Source: Bacteroidetes bacterium endosymbiont of Geopemphigus sp. (GTDB taxonomy: Bacteria > Bacteroidota > Bacteroidia > Flavobacteriales > Blattabacteriaceae). From it: a DNA stretch of 64,000 nucleotides. Made by a program: the position numbers and the translations under genes. The stretch covers positions 488,449-552,448 of the forward strand of contig NZ_PEIH01000005.1 of the NCBI RefSeq assembly GCF_002904345.1, read 5' to 3'. How positions within the stretch are numbered: the first letter of the stretch is position 1; each line of letters opens with the position of its first letter. Positions 40,060 to 47,934 of the stretch are shown here, piece by piece. The notes under the pieces are model-generated. The model made no database searches, was not told the DNA's origin, and saw only the letters and a list, made by a program, of their open reading frames with translations.

Positions 40060-40878
40060 TCACTGAGGTAAAAAAGGTGCTTCCTCTTTTGAGGAAATAC
40101 CCAGAGCTTTATAGATATAATCAAAAGTAGAAAGCAAAATCGGCTTTCCTTCTGCTATAGCCACGTCATGCTCAAAATGAGCGGAAGGTTTTTTATCGGC
40201 GGTAGTAACCGTCCAGCCGTCTTTATGAAATCTCACCCTATGAGTACCTTGATTGATCATGGGTTCAATAGCCAATACCATCCCTTCAGCGAGCTTCATT
40301 CCATGACCTTTGCTTCCATAATTGGGTATTTGAGGATCTTCATGCATCTGCTTACCAAGCCCATGTCCCACAAGTTCGCGCACCACGCCGTAACCATATT
40401 GTTCCACATGATTTTGGATGGCATAACCAATATCGCCCGTGCGATGACCTTTCCTGCAAGCGTTTATTCCGATATAAAGAGAATCTTTTGTAGCTTTTAA
40501 CAATTCTTTTATCTCAGGTTTCACTTCACCTACCTCAAAAGTATAAGCGTGATCGCCATAATAATCATTCATCAACACACCACAGTCTATGGAGACAATA
40601 TCTCCCTCACGCAGAACTTTATCATTAGGAATCCCGTGTACCACTTGCTCATTAGGCGATATACAAAGGGTATTAGGAAAATTGTAAAGCCCTAAAAAAC
40701 CGGGTATACCGCCATGATCGCGTATGAACGCCTCTGCCATAAGATCTAAATAAAGAGTGTCAATACCCGGCCGGATTTCCGAAGCCAGCATACCAAGGGT
40801 TTTGGAAACCAACTGAGCGCTTTCTCTGATTAAGGAAATTTCATCTGCGTTTTTTAAACAAATCATCGGGCGAACCAT
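40060..40878 (-). CDS. map: Methionine aminopeptidase, type I
   Basis: It removes the initiator Met from nascent proteins using two metal ions. From 40878 it has 272 residues; the conserved start of the family (MICLKNADEISLIRES) suggests the second Met, at 40866, is the real start (268 residues). Metal ligands are seen in SIDCGVLMNDYYGDHAY, VGHGLG, and EPMI, with HFEHDVAI near the end. The last codons of the broken HAD gene overlap its start. Part of the gpmI-HAD-map cluster. Confidence 0.96.
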   Translation of the reverse strand: MVRPMICLKNADEISLIRESAQLVSKTLGMLASEIRPGIDTLYLDLMAEAFIRDHGGIPGFLGLYNFPNTLCISPNEQVVHGIPNDKVLREGDIVSIDCGVLMNDYYGDHAYTFEVGEVKPEIKELLKATKDSLYIGINACRKGHRTGDIGYAIQNHVEQYGYGVVRELVGHGLGKQMHEDPQIPNYGSKGHGMKLAEGMVLAIEPMINQGTHRVRFHKDGWTVTTADKKPSAHFEHDVAIAEGKPILLSTFDYIYKALGISSKEEAPFLPQ

Positions 40879-41284
40879 TTAAAAAATCCTCTTTTCATTT
40901 GAGGAACTAACTCAGGACTCAAAGAATAAATCACTTTTATGGCCGCACGGTTTTTAATAATCTGATAAACAGCCCCCTCATCCGGGAAAACCTCCAAGAT
41001 TTCTATCATCGATAAAAATATCAGCCTGGATCTTACCGCTGCTTTCCGCGAAATTATAAGATTCATTTTCAAAGCTATCATTAACGGTATAAAAGTCAGT
41101 CCGTTTCTTTCTGCAAAAGACTATATCGTCTTCCAGCGATTTTCCGCTGCAACAGGTTCAGAAGATAAGTTGTAGCCCTCTTGTTCAAGTTTCTTAAGCG
41201 TATCAAAGGCAAATTACCGATAACGGGGTAGGCATCTTCAACGATGGTTTCGTCAAAGTTCACAGAAATAATTTTGGCTTCCAT
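40863..41284 (-). pseudogene. BT0820-like HAD-superfamily hydrolase, broken
   Basis: The first frame (41284-41096) carries NFDETIVEDAYPVIG, the DxDxTIVE phosphatase motif with the first Asp replaced by Asn in this reading, then shifts. Other frames give EDDIVFCRKK and FYTVNDSFENES (about 41060-41130), and IFIDDRNLGGFPDEGAVYQI (about 40970-41030) with the end VYQIIKNRAAIKVIYSLS. The order matches the small Bacteroidetes HAD protein usually found between gpmI and map, as I recall it. Two or more frameshifts break it. Function in the family is poorly known. Confidence 0.75.
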
Positions 41285-41291
41285 AAGCTAT

Positions 41292-42815
41292 TTATTTTGA
41301 AAACAGAGAAACTCCGGTCATTACAAGAGGTTGCGCAAGGTCCATCCAATCAAGGATAGTTGGCGCTATATCTCCTAATTTTCCTTTATTAAGAGCAGGA
41401 TGGGTGTTTTTATGCATAAAAAAACAAGGAACTTCATTGGTAGTATGCGCTGTATTAGGAGTCCCGTCGGGGTTGATCATATACTCTGCGTTACCATGAT
41501 CAGCCAGCATAATTACGGCATAATCATTAGCCATTGCCGCCTCGCAAACTGCGTGCGCGCAGCTATCAACCACTTCACAGGCCCTTACAGTTGCTTGCAT
41601 CACACCCGTATGACCTACCATATCGGGATTGGCAAAATTTAGGCAGATAAAATCTGCTTCTTTTTTATTGAGCTCCGGTATAATCTTATCACATAACTGA
41701 GTTGCGCTCATTTCGGGCTGCAAGTCGTAAGTGGCTACCTTGGGTGATGAACAAAGGATACGTTTCTCGTCCTTAAAGGGTTTTTCGCGACCTCCGGAAA
41801 AAAAGAAAGTCACATGTGGATATTTTTCCGTTTCAGCTATGCGAATCTGCTTTTTAGCATGTTTTTCAAGAATTTCCCCCAGAGTATCGCGGAGATCTTC
41901 CTCCTGGAAGAGTATCTCTACATTCTTAAAGCTGTGATCATAAGACGTCATCGTTACATAATACAGATTCAATCTGCTCATATTTTCTTCAGGAAAATCT
42001 CTCTGGGTAAGCGCCTCGGTGATTTGCCTTCCGCGGTCGGTGCGGAAATTAAAACAGATAACCACATCTCCCGAGGTCATTTTCGCTATGGCCTCTCCTT
42101 TAGCGTCAGTCATGACAATAGGCTCAATAAATTCATCGGTAAATCCTTTGGTATAGGAATCCTCAAAAGATTTAACTACATCTGTACTTTTTTGCCCAAT
42201 GCTTCTTGTCATCACATCATAAGCTTTTTTTACTCGATCCCAGCGTTGGTCACGATCCATGGCGTAATAACGTCCCGTTACCGTTGCTAGCTGCCCTGTA
42301 GATTTTTTAAAGTGTTTAAGCAGTTGTGTTAAATAAGATTTACCTCCCATCGGATCAGTATCGCGACCATCGGTAAAGGCATGGACAAAAACATCTTCTA
42401 AGCCACTTGCGTAAGCAGCGTCTAATAATGCAAAAAGATGCTGGATATGGGAATGCACCCCTCCATCGGAGAGTAAGCCCGTAAAATGTATTTTTTTAGC
42501 GTTTATCTTAGCGTATTGAAAAGCTCTTTGAAGCGTGATATTTTGAGCAAGTGAACCATCTTCTATCGCTCTGTTGATCTTAACCAGATTTTGATAAACC
42601 ACGCGACCTGCTCCTAAATTCATATGTCCTACTTCGGAATTGCCTATCTGCCCCTGAGGAAGTCCCACGGCAAGACCTGAAGCTTGAATTTGGGTATTTG
42701 GATATTTATCATAACAAGCATCCACAAAAGGAGTCTGTGCGCAAGATATCGCAGATACTGAAGCATCCTGTGGAATACCCCAGCCATCGAGAATTATTAA
42801 TAAGAGTTTTTTCAT
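41292..42815 (-). CDS. gpmI: 2,3-bisphosphoglycerate-independent phosphoglycerate mutase
   Basis: It interconverts 3- and 2-phosphoglycerate with two Mn ions. It has 507 residues, a standard length. The phosphoserine motif is QIGNSEVGHMN, metal-binding segments include LILDGWG at the start and MLADHGNAE late; NFRTDRGRQITEAL is characteristic. It works directly upstream of enolase in glycolysis. A TAAATTTG box lies about 30 bases upstream. Confidence 0.97.
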   Translation of the reverse strand: MKKLLLIILDGWGIPQDASVSAISCAQTPFVDACYDKYPNTQIQASGLAVGLPQGQIGNSEVGHMNLGAGRVVYQNLVKINRAIEDGSLAQNITLQRAFQYAKINAKKIHFTGLLSDGGVHSHIQHLFALLDAAYASGLEDVFVHAFTDGRDTDPMGGKSYLTQLLKHFKKSTGQLATVTGRYYAMDRDQRWDRVKKAYDVMTRSIGQKSTDVVKSFEDSYTKGFTDEFIEPIVMTDAKGEAIAKMTSGDVVICFNFRTDRGRQITEALTQRDFPEENMSRLNLYYVTMTSYDHSFKNVEILFQEEDLRDTLGEILEKHAKKQIRIAETEKYPHVTFFFSGGREKPFKDEKRILCSSPKVATYDLQPEMSATQLCDKIIPELNKKEADFICLNFANPDMVGHTGVMQATVRACEVVDSCAHAVCEAAMANDYAVIMLADHGNAEYMINPDGTPNTAHTTNEVPCFFMHKNTHPALNKGKLGDIAPTILDWMDLAQPLVMTGVSLFSK

Positions 42816-42842
42816 AAATGACTTACTGTACTAAAGCTAAGG

Positions 42843-42850
42843 CAAATTTA
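42843..42850 (-). promoter_or_regulatory. Bacteroidetes -7 box (TAAATTTG) for gpmI
   Basis: TAAATTTG on the minus strand fits TANNTTTG and lies 28-35 bases before the gpmI ATG, a suitable leader length. A -33 TTTG at 19 bases is not seen (a TTG lies slightly too far upstream). Confidence 0.45.
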
Positions 42851-42929
42851 GCTCTTTTATAAAAAGATTTTTCCCAATAGTATTTATATTGTTAATATTA
42901 CATGGATTTAAAATTTAATGTATATATTT

Positions 42930-43460
42930 AAACCTTTTTCGTTATATTTAAATACATTTTAGTTTGTATTGTATTAAAATTTTTTTATACAAAATATCTG
43001 TCTTATTACAAAGAGGGTCGAAGAATAGAAGATCTTTTTACTATGGAAGTAACGAGGGATAGCATACATTTTTTAGGGATATCTACAGAAGTAGTTTTTC
43101 TACTAAAAAACTCTCTGGCCAAAAGTAGCTGTAAACGAAAAGATTAAAAGCGTAATTACCGAAAGATGTAACTAAATATCAATTATAATTCTGTTTATAT
43201 CTTTTGTATTCGCCTTCTCATCGAGCTAGCTCAGAACCCTGGCTTTTGCATTAATAGGCATAATTTTTATTCATCTACTCAATATAGTGAGAATTGGTCT
43301 GCTAAATTGTATATATTTCTATTATAGTGAATATCAAGAGATCTCACATGATTACTTATTTCCTTCTCTTATTTATGGAAGTACTCTTACTTTAATAATA
43401 GTATGGATTATTTTTTTTAAAAGCGAAAAAATAATATCCATGTGTATAGAAAACTACTAA
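42930..43460 (+). pseudogene. Exosortase XrtF (flavobacterial), broken
   Basis: The 3' part, 43180-43460, reads in one frame. It gives SIIILFISFVFAFSSS, a stop codon, LRTLAFALIGIIFIHLLNIV, RIGLLNCIYFYYSEYQEISH and LIYGSTLTLIIVWIIFFK, up to a stop at 43458. This is the alternating membrane-helix and NxxRI pattern of the XrtF exosortase family. Just upstream ERCN-stop-IS occupies the place of the catalytic EGCNG-type motif, with the Cys codon still present. The N-terminal half (about 42960-43120, for instance RIEDLFTMEVTRDSIHF) is in shifted frames. The intact enzyme would be an inner-membrane sorting protease/transpeptidase. Confidence 0.75.
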
Positions 43461-43739
43461 TAAGTTATTTATTTATTTGATTTTAGCAAGAAGATATGAA
43501 TATATTTTTGATTCATTGATTATTTGTTTTAAACATTTCTGATCAGCAAAAAGTTTTCCCGATATTGATCTTTCAAGGCATCTTATCTCCATAAGCTTGC
43601 GATACCTTCTCAATAGCTCGTTTTCCATAAGAATAATTTACTTGCTTTTCCTTCGCAGAGATTATATGTTTTTTTTGGTCTTTTACACTTGCATGTTTCT
43701 TATATCTATGCCCATATAATACTTATTATATAGATACTC

Positions 43740-43885
43740 ATTTTAACAAAGGTTTTAAAGCTGGATTTTACATAAGAAGATTCCTATTACATCCTATGTT
43801 TTTATTTATTCTTATCTCCACTTTAATTTATCAAATTAAATCACAGAAAAGTAGTGCAAAATTGATGGTGTACATTAGGCTTTAA
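43740..43885 (+). pseudogene. Exosortase F-associated membrane protein, C-terminal remnant
   Basis: After xrtF the plus strand reads KAGFYIRRFLLHPMFLFI then LISTLIYQIKSQKS in one frame to a stop at 43885. A short hydrophilic FYIRRFL(I/L)HP segment followed by a last membrane helix is the usual end of the small protein encoded beside xrtF in flavobacteria. The upstream part between 43461 and 43740 cannot be aligned, so only the end of the gene is recognisable. Confidence 0.5.
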
Positions 43886-43915
43886 AATCAAAATTATACA
43901 GCCATATTTATAAAT

Positions 43916-44850
43916 ATGCTCAGCTTTATGTTATGCAAGCTCTCTGATTTTTTCCTCCTGCGAGGAAAATCAGAGAGCATTGAACTCAAAGGAAAAGTCT
44001 TCGGCACTTACTATCACATCAAATATAGAGGCACAGAAAATTATGCTACTTCTATAAATTTGCTATTTGAAGAGATGATTCTGACGTTTTCAATCTACAC
44101 GCCCGAATCTGATATATCAAAATTTAATGAAGGGAATTCACCAATAGAGATGAATAAACATTTTCAGATTATTCTAAATAAAACCCGAGAGATTCACAAA
44201 AACTCTAGAGGTGCTTTTTGGTTAACCTATGGGGCTTCGGTCCGAAGCCTGGAGCAGATGGATTGCTGGATTCTTTAATGGTAAAATCGCTGATGAAAAA
44301 AACAGATCTGAAAAAAGTGCTTGTTAAAAACGGTAAAGTTTACAATTCAAAAGGTGTTTTTTAGATTGTAACGCTATAGCTTAAGGGGTATGTGGTAGAT
44401 GTCGTTGGAAATTATCTGGAATAAAAAGGTGTTCTTAATTATATAATTGATATTAGAAGAGAAATCAGGCCAAGAGAAAAAAATAAAAGGGAAAAATCTG
44501 GCAAGTAGGTATTGAAAAACCTCTGGAAAATGAACCACTGGAGAAAATTTTTTTTCAAATTTTCTCTTGAAGATAAAATCATAGCTACTTCGGGAAAGTA
44601 CAGAAAATTCAAAGAGGATAAGAAAAATGAAAAAAACATACGGCCTTACCATAAGCCATAAATCGGCTATCCTGTACAAAACAACATCCTTTCTGTCTCG
44701 GTAATAGCAGAGGATTGCATCAGCACTGATGGCTATGTGCCACAGCTTTTATGGCTTAGGGATTGGAAGAATATAAGAATTTACATCACTTCGCATCTAG
44801 AACTTCAGGATGAAACTATAATCATCTATAGAGATAACGGAAAAAAGTAG
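43916..44850 (+). pseudogene. FAD:protein FMN transferase (ApbE family), broken
   Basis: The frame from 43916 to 44278 has the ApbE opening: GKVFGTYYHIKYRGTENYAT, SIYTPESDISKFNEG and a helical region to 44220. The rest is scattered over frames: GFGPKPGADGL near 44235, DLKKVLVKNGKVY near 44300, WQVGIEKPLENEPLEKIFFQ near 44500, IIATSGKYRKFKEDKKN near 44580-44630 and GYPVQNNILSVSVIAEDC near 44660-44725. I count four or more frame changes. ApbE attaches FMN to Thr of target proteins such as NqrB/NqrC or RnfG-type subunits in the membrane. Confidence 0.85.
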
Positions 44851-44883
44851 CGATTTATAAAACAAAGGGCTTTCCAAAGCAGC

Positions 44884-44924
44884 AATAAAAAAACTAACTT
44901 TCCTATAAAGTTAGTTTTTTTATT
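44884..44924 (-). terminator. Terminator of the rplM-rpsI-rpsB-tsf operon
   Basis: Eighteen-base arms (44884-44901 and 44907-44924) pair perfectly around a cctat loop and contain A- and T-runs on each side, so termination is possible in both directions. It lies 17 bases past the tsf stop codon. Confidence 0.85.
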
Positions 44925-44941
44925 TAGATCGTATATGAAAC

Positions 44942-45763
44942 CTACAGGGCTACTCTTCTATAGGCAGTAATGCGAATACTGGTATCAAAATTTTTTAAGT
45001 AAGTTGCGACAGATAATTTTTGATCCTTGATAAAGGACTGATGGATAAGGGTATTTTCAGAATAAAATTTCTTTAACTTTCCCTGAGCGATATTCTCAAG
45101 CATATTTTCGGGCTTACCTTCTTTACGCAATTGCTCCTTAGCGATTTCTTTTTCCTTTTCGATCAGATCGACTGATAAGTCTTCCTCAGTTAAAGCCATG
45201 GGATTCATAGCAGCTACCTGCATAGCCAAATCTTTACCTACTTGATCCACCCCTTCAGGGGCTATTGAAAATCCTATTAATGTAGCTATTTTATTTCCGT
45301 GGTGAGTATAAGAAGCTACAAAAGGAGACTCAAGAAATTCAAAAGTACCTAGATCAAGCTTTTCCCCTACCACTCCGGTTTGCTCGATAAGCTTTTCTTT
45401 GACAGTAATAGCTCCTATAGGAGCTTCTAAAAATTCTTCTTTATCTTTATAGATAAGAGCTTTTTCAGCCAGCTCATGAGCTAGTTTTGTAAAATTATCG
45501 TTTTTGGCGACAAAATCCGTCTCGCAATTCAAACCTACGATTACACCTTTTGTTCCTGCTGTATTTACCTTAGCTACAAGCGCACCCTCATTAGCCTCAC
45601 GATCAGAGCGGTTCATCGCGATCTTTTGACCTTTTTTGCGAAGTAAATCAATAGCCTTGTCAAAATCACCCTGGACTTCCGTAAGGGCTTTTTTACAATC
45701 CATTATGCCAGAGCCGGTCTTTTTTCTTAACTTATTTACTTGGTCAGCGGTTACCTGATACAT
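44942..45763 (-). CDS. tsf: Elongation factor Ts
   Basis: EF-Ts is the nucleotide exchange factor of EF-Tu. It has 273 residues: an N-terminal UBA-like domain with VNKLRKKTGSGIMDCKKAL, the CETDFVAKN signature at about 80-88, and a C-terminal domain ending in STRITAYRR-like text. It is the last gene of the operon after rpsB, with an 85-base gap, and is followed by a strong terminator. The length is on the short side of the family but complete. Confidence 0.97.
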   Translation of the reverse strand: MYQVTADQVNKLRKKTGSGIMDCKKALTEVQGDFDKAIDLLRKKGQKIAMNRSDREANEGALVAKVNTAGTKGVIVGLNCETDFVAKNDNFTKLAHELAEKALIYKDKEEFLEAPIGAITVKEKLIEQTGVVGEKLDLGTFEFLESPFVASYTHHGNKIATLIGFSIAPEGVDQVGKDLAMQVAAMNPMALTEEDLSVDLIEKEKEIAKEQLRKEGKPENMLENIAQGKLKKFYSENTLIHQSFIKDQKLSVATYLKNFDTSIRITAYRRVAL

Positions 45764-45848
45764 TTTTAATAGATATTTTTAAGACAAAATCAAAGCTTGT
45801 CTTATATAAAGCAATATATTATTCTTTACCAGAGATTGCCTGAACTTG

Positions 45849-46616
45849 CTAGGTTTCTTTCTCTATAATTGTGGCTTCTTCAGGTTGATTTTTTTCTTTA
45901 ACTTCGGATTTTTGCTTTTCTCGCTCAGCTTTTCTCGAAGAAAGTCCTTCAGCCATAGCTTCGCTTAAATATTTAAAAATAATCGCAATGGATTTTGAAG
46001 AGTCATCATTAGCAGGTATGGCGTAATCCACTTCCCTAGGATCAGAATTGGTATCTACCATGGCAAAGATGGGGATATTGAGTTTTTGAGCTTCTCTAAG
46101 GGCAATGCTCTCACGAAAGATATCTACTATGAAAATAGCAGCCGGAAGGCGGGTCATATCTGCAATCGATCCGATATTTCGTTCAAGTTTTGCCTTGGCG
46201 CGATCCACCATTAAGAGTTCTTTTTTTGATATAGAATCATAAGCGCCGCTTTTCTTTTTTCGCTCAATTGTGTTGAGTTTGCGAGCTGCCTTACGAATGG
46301 TAACGAAATTAGTGAGCAAACCACCCAGCCAACGCTCAGTGACATAAGGCATATTGTTCTTCTCAGAAGTCTCCGCAACTATTTCTCTAGCTTGCTTTTT
46401 TGTAGCTACAAAAAGCATTTTCTTACCTGAAGCGACAATACCCTCTATGGCTTTACAAGCTTCTTGTAGCTTTACTGAAGTTTTGTAAAGGTCTATAATA
46501 TGAATTCCATCTTTCTCCATATAGATATACGGAGCCATGTGGTTACACCATTTTCGTGATAAATGCCCAAAGTGGACATCCGCTTTTAGTAACTCTTGAA
46601 TACTTGCTTTTGACAT
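45849..46616 (-). CDS. rpsB: 30S ribosomal protein S2
   Basis: S2 binds late at the head-body junction and recruits S1. It has 255 residues. Visible are LLKADVHFGHLSRKWCNHMA, ERWLGGLLTNFVTI and AIFIVDIFRESIALREAQKL with NTNSDP-type text. The C-terminus has a charged extension. A 131-base gap to rpsI may hold a leader. Confidence 0.97.
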   Translation of the reverse strand: MSKASIQELLKADVHFGHLSRKWCNHMAPYIYMEKDGIHIIDLYKTSVKLQEACKAIEGIVASGKKMLFVATKKQAREIVAETSEKNNMPYVTERWLGGLLTNFVTIRKAARKLNTIERKKKSGAYDSISKKELLMVDRAKAKLERNIGSIADMTRLPAAIFIVDIFRESIALREAQKLNIPIFAMVDTNSDPREVDYAIPANDDSSKSIAIIFKYLSEAMAEGLSSRKAEREKQKSEVKEKNQPEEATIIEKET

Positions 46617-46747
46617 TTAATTTATAAATTAGTTTAAGTTCCTGCGTCTTATTTCAGACTAGCAAATCAACCGCAAAACGGGTTAAGGTTTGGACGCTAA
46701 ACCAATTAGGTTTTCTTTTTATTATTGATAAATTTCAATTAAATAAT
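46617..46747 (-). promoter_or_regulatory. rpsI-rpsB intercistronic leader
   Basis: Read on the minus strand, the gap has two small possible stems: one with arms aacc and ggtt near 46706-46722 and another (aaccc/gggtt type) near 46666-46688. S2 leaders are known regulatory sites in several bacteria, but no known motif was recognised here, so this is only a candidate. Confidence 0.25.
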
Positions 46748-47134
46748 TTAACGTTTAGAGAACTGGAATCTCTTGCGTGCTTTCTTTCTTCCGAATTTTT
46801 TACGTTCTACTTTTCTCGGATCACGAGTAAGAAAACCTTCAGGTTTCAATAGAGCTCTGTGATTTGTATCCAAATTACAAAGCGCGCGAGAAATGGCCAA
46901 ACGTATAGCCTCGGCTTGTCCGTTGACCCCTCCTCCGCAAACGCGGACCCTCAGGTCAAATTTGTCGATACTTTCAGTAAGTGAAAAAGGCTGAAGGATT
47001 TTATACTTAAGAAGTTCTTGTGGAAAGTAATCATTATAATCCCTCTGGTTAATAGTTATTTTTCCTTCCCCCGGAGCTAAGTACAAACGCGCTACTGAGT
47101 TTTTTCTTCTTCCTATGGTGTGAAAAATTTCCAT
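46748..47134 (-). CDS. rpsI: 30S ribosomal protein S9
   Basis: S9 reaches the P-site tRNA with its C-terminal tail. It has 128 residues: TIGRRKNSVARLYLAPGEG, VCGGGVNGQAEAIRLAISRA, and the conserved basic end KKARKRFQFSKR. It lies five bases from rplM. Confidence 0.98.
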   Translation of the reverse strand: MEIFHTIGRRKNSVARLYLAPGEGKITINQRDYNDYFPQELLKYKILQPFSLTESIDKFDLRVRVCGGGVNGQAEAIRLAISRALCNLDTNHRALLKPEGFLTRDPRKVERKKFGRKKARKRFQFSKR

Positions 47135-47139
47135 ATCAA

Positions 47140-47595
47140 TTAATGCTTTTTAGTAAAGTTGAACACTACAGGTTTCTGAGCTTCATGCCCGTGATTAGAG
47201 CCCGTATGTACGTGAAGATTTTTGGAAATCTGATTTCCTAAACGATTTTTTGGTAACATACCTTTAACAGCTTTTTCTATAATGATACGAGGGTCTTTAA
47301 TCAATTGCTCGCGAGCGCTCGTAAAGCGCTGACCACCGGGATAACCTGTATAACGAATGTATTCTTTAACTTCCCAGTTATTTCCCTTAAGGCCGATTTT
47401 TTCGGCATTGATGACAATTACATGATCCCCGCAATTAATATGGGGCGTGAAAGAACTCTTGTGCTTTCCTCTTATAATTTTAGCAACGCTAGAGGCAAGC
47501 CTGCCAAGGCTTTCGTCGGTTGCATCAACGACCAACCAGCGCTTTTGCAAAGCTGACCTGGACACCGAAATCGTTTTAAAACTTAAACTATCCAC
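47140..47595 (-). CDS. rplM: 50S ribosomal protein L13
   Basis: L13 is an early assembly protein. It has 151 residues with RWLVVDATDESLGRLASSVA, HKSSFTPHINCGDHVIVIN and KGMLPKNRLGNQ. It is the first gene of the rplM-rpsI-rpsB-tsf operon and has a consensus Bacteroidetes promoter 60-90 bases upstream. Confidence 0.98.
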   Translation of the reverse strand: MDSLSFKTISVSRSALQKRWLVVDATDESLGRLASSVAKIIRGKHKSSFTPHINCGDHVIVINAEKIGLKGNNWEVKEYIRYTGYPGGQRFTSAREQLIKDPRIIIEKAVKGMLPKNRLGNQISKNLHVHTGSNHGHEAQKPVVFNFTKKH

Positions 47596-47934
47596 GTTTT
47601 TTTATAAATTAGTGTTTGGCTGAACAAATAAACTATTCAGTTCTTCCAAGGGTGCAAATATAAATATCTTATATCAGTTAACAAAATCTGAGCGTTATTC
47701 TTTAAGGACATTCCTATCCAAGGACCGTAAAGAGATTAAAAAATTTCTTTTTAAGATATAAATAAAACCAGCATAATACGATAAAATTCATGACAAGGAC
47801 AACGAAATAATGACTTTATGTCATTTCATAGTCTATATCTTTCAACGGACAACTGACATAATTCAATTTAAGAAATCATTTCTTTATTTATGGCATAATG
47901 CTTGACAAAAGCAAGAGAGATAAAAATTAAAAAG
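47596..47934. other. Intergenic region between rplM and dnaK
   Basis: It holds the divergent control signals of rplM (see promoter at 47655-47685) and dnaK. Two inverted repeats lie on the dnaK side: aatgac/gtcatt at 47809-47825 and aagaaat/atttctt around a single base at 47870-47884. No CIRCE element was found. No gene is visible. Confidence 0.55.
47655..47685 (-). promoter_or_regulatory. Consensus Bacteroidetes promoter of the rplM operon
   Basis: On the minus strand TTTG (47682-47685) is followed after exactly 19 bases by TATATTTG (47655-47662). Both the -33 and -7 elements and the spacing match the Bacteroidetes sigma factor consensus TTTG-N19-TANNTTTG. The start site would lie near 47648, giving a leader of about 50 bases before rplM. 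Confidence 0.75.

Noticed and set aside
41814-42290. 158-codon plus-strand frame opposite gpmI
   Set aside because: Shadow frame of an intact conserved gene.
47809-47884. CIRCE or heat-shock operator upstream of dnaK
   Set aside because: The two inverted repeats found do not match CIRCE and are short enough to occur by chance in A+T-rich DNA.
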